From assembly GCA_964347025.1 (NCBI GenBank), contig CAYFWU010000017.1, forward strand, positions 1 to 22,857: DNA of 22,857 nucleotides, given 5' to 3'. Positions 21,647 through 22,857 of this stretch are shown in pieces. The stretch is from CS3-C152 sp964347025. GTDB lineage: Archaea > Aenigmatarchaeota > Aenigmatarchaeia > QMZP01 > QMZT01. Under the pieces are notes generated by a model that worked only from the letters and a program-made list of their open reading frames with translations, searched no databases and had not been told where the DNA came from. The position numbers and the translations under genes are program-made. Within the stretch, counting starts at the first letter, position 1. Each line of letters begins with the position of its first letter.

Positions 21647-22777
21647 ATGAAAATAAAGAACTTGGTTTTTATTTTGATCGCATGCGTGATAGGAGGAATG
21701 ATAGGGTCATTCTTTACTATAGCCCTGTTTTTCCCTGCATACTCAGTGTCTACGAACCCTACCACCATAATCGAGAGAATTTATGTTAATGAGAGCGTCC
21801 CGCTCCAGGATAAGGTAATAGACATCCTCCGTGAAAACAAGGAGTCTGTTGTTCACGTAAATGTTTTGAAATTGACTCAGACACCCTTCGGTATCCTCAG
21901 GTCAGAAGGTTCAGGCTCGGGATTCATAGTATCGGATGATGGTTACATAGTGACGAACGATCACGTTGTTTCCGATGCCTCGGAGATAAAGATTGTTTTG
22001 TATAACGGCGAGGAATTCCAGGCAATTCTGAGGGGAGCGGACCCTCTCAACGATGTGGCTGTCGTAAAGATAAGCCCCAACAAAAAACTCAAACCCGTTG
22101 AGATAGGTGATTCCGAAAGCCTGACCGAAGGAGGGTTTGTCGTTGCGATAGGGAGTCCTTTCAAGCTGCAAAACACTATCACGCTAGGGATTGTATCCGC
22201 CCTGAACCGGACGTTAACTTCGGAGGGAGGATTCAGGATAGAGAAGGTCATACAAACGGATGCCGCAGTAAACCCTGGAAACTCCGGAGGACCCCTAATA
22301 GATCTTGAAGGAAAAGTTGTCGGGGTGAACACAGCGATCATCTCGACTTCTGGAGGATCGGAAGGGATAGGTTTCGCCATTCCTATCAACACCGTGAAGG
22401 GAATTTACACCGAACTGATAGAGAGCGGGAAGATCGCAAGACCATTTATCGGGATAACGGGAACAGACGTCACGAAGGCAATGGTGAGTGCATGGGAACT
22501 CGGGGTTGATTACGGGGTGCTCGTGATAGATTTCTCGGATAGGAGTTCTGCAAAGGAAGCCGGATTAAGGGAAACGTTTTCAAGACCCGGAAGATCCGAT
22601 TTCATCCTGGGAGACATAATAGTTTCTATAAACGGGGACAAGATAACGAACAACGTTGATCTTCTGAACGTTCTTCTGAAATACAAACCAGGGGACACGG
22701 TAGAAATAAAGGTGTACAGGGATGGATCCTTCCTGACGTTTTCTGTAATACTTGGGGAAAGACCAGAAGAAGTGTAA
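21647..22777 (+). CDS. HtrA/DegP-type serine protease with PDZ domain
   Basis: 376-aa membrane-anchored extracytoplasmic protease. N-terminal signal anchor (about 5-30), trypsin-like domain with the triad H106 (TNDHVV), D136 (DPLNDVAVV) and S213 (NPGNSGGPL), followed by IGFAIPINTVK (about 243-253), and one PDZ domain (about 265-370; GVLVIDFSDRSSAKEAG, ILGDIIVSINGDKI, KYKPGDTVEIKVYRDG). Family members degrade or chaperone misfolded secreted proteins. One PDZ domain, not two, as in DegS-like and most archaeal forms. Start ATG at 21647 has no Shine-Dalgarno but a TATA-like box at the leaderless distance. The stop is 13 bp from the 3' end of the convergent tRNA-Arg gene. Confidence 0.94.
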   Translation: MKIKNLVFILIACVIGGMIGSFFTIALFFPAYSVSTNPTTIIERIYVNESVPLQDKVIDILRENKESVVHVNVLKLTQTPFGILRSEGSGSGFIVSDDGYIVTNDHVVSDASEIKIVLYNGEEFQAILRGADPLNDVAVVKISPNKKLKPVEIGDSESLTEGGFVVAIGSPFKLQNTITLGIVSALNRTLTSEGGFRIEKVIQTDAAVNPGNSGGPLIDLEGKVVGVNTAIISTSGGSEGIGFAIPINTVKGIYTELIESGKIARPFIGITGTDVTKAMVSAWELGVDYGVLVIDFSDRSSAKEAGLRETFSRPGRSDFILGDIIVSINGDKITNNVDLLNVLLKYKPGDTVEIKVYRDGSFLTFSVILGERPEEV

Positions 22778-22790
22778 TTTCGTATTTTTA

Positions 22791-22857
22791 TGAGCCCGAA
22801 GGGATTCGAACCCCCAACCTACCGGTCCGAAGCCGGTCGCTCTATCCGTTGAGCTAC
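22791..22857 (-). tRNA. tRNA-Arg (anticodon UCG), first six bases outside the window
   Basis: Read on the minus strand: base 7 G, TA, D stem GCTC/GAGC with loop AACGGATA, anticodon stem ACCGG/CCGGT with loop CTTCGGA (anticodon TCG, decoding CGA), variable AGGTT, T stem GGGGG/CCCTT (two G-T pairs) with loop TTCGAAT, acceptor 3' strand CGGGCTC and discriminator A. 67 of 73 bases are present; the missing 5' strand should be GAGCCC. CCA is not encoded. No intron is visible. Confidence 0.93.

Noticed and set aside
1..22857. CRISPR array, insertion sequence or integrase-type mobile element
   Set aside because: No regularly spaced direct repeats, transposase or integrase motifs, or terminal inverted repeats were seen. 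The tRNA-Arg end could be an integration site, but no attachment-site duplicate was found inside the window.

Overview
The window is archaeal chromosomal DNA. It carries archaeal-type Kae1, GluRS, ValRS and EF-1A, a HerA-like ATPase, a presenilin-family intramembrane protease, and TATA-like boxes about 26 nt upstream of many start codons. Where Shine-Dalgarno signals exist they match an archaeal 16S tail (GGTGAT, GGAGG). Genes are packed tightly, with gaps mostly under 80 bp and several 1-10 bp convergent junctions. The lineage cannot be fixed from the sequence alone; a small-genome DPANN or other uncultivated archaeon is my guess. The 100-N run at 2525-2624 marks this as a draft scaffold.

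Left part (1-5432): Kae1 (cut by the window edge) diverges from an SppA-type signal peptide peptidase. GluRS, interrupted by the assembly gap, converges on SppA and diverges from a tiny Cys4 protein. Next is a secreted protein with a fibronectin-III domain and a beta-propeller of the rhamnogalacturonan-lyase (PL11) type.

Middle part (5434-13580): a P-loop kinase is translationally coupled (TAATG) to a GlmU-like sugar-phosphate nucleotidylyltransferase/acyltransferase. Two tandem paralogous membrane proteins follow, then a presenilin homologue divergent from an MgtC-family protein, ValRS, and EF-1A behind the strongest promoter and Shine-Dalgarno site of the window.

Right part (13647-22857): a minus-strand run of cysteine synthase, an MscS-type channel, a degenerate ATP-grasp paralogue, an apparently intact RimK-like ATP-grasp ligase, a HerA-like ATPase with an unusual C-terminal extension, a GH26-like lipoprotein of lower GC, and an EamA transporter. 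An HtrA protease on the plus strand and a tRNA-Arg(UCG) on the minus strand close the window.

Themes: (1) informational housekeeping (Kae1, GluRS, ValRS, EF-1A, tRNA-Arg); (2) cell-envelope proteolysis (SppA, presenilin homologue, HtrA); (3) polysaccharide synthesis and probable degradation (nucleotidylyltransferase plus kinase; PL11-like and GH26-like secreted proteins); (4) a HerA/RimK-like/degenerate RimK-like cluster that is the best candidate for an undescribed system.
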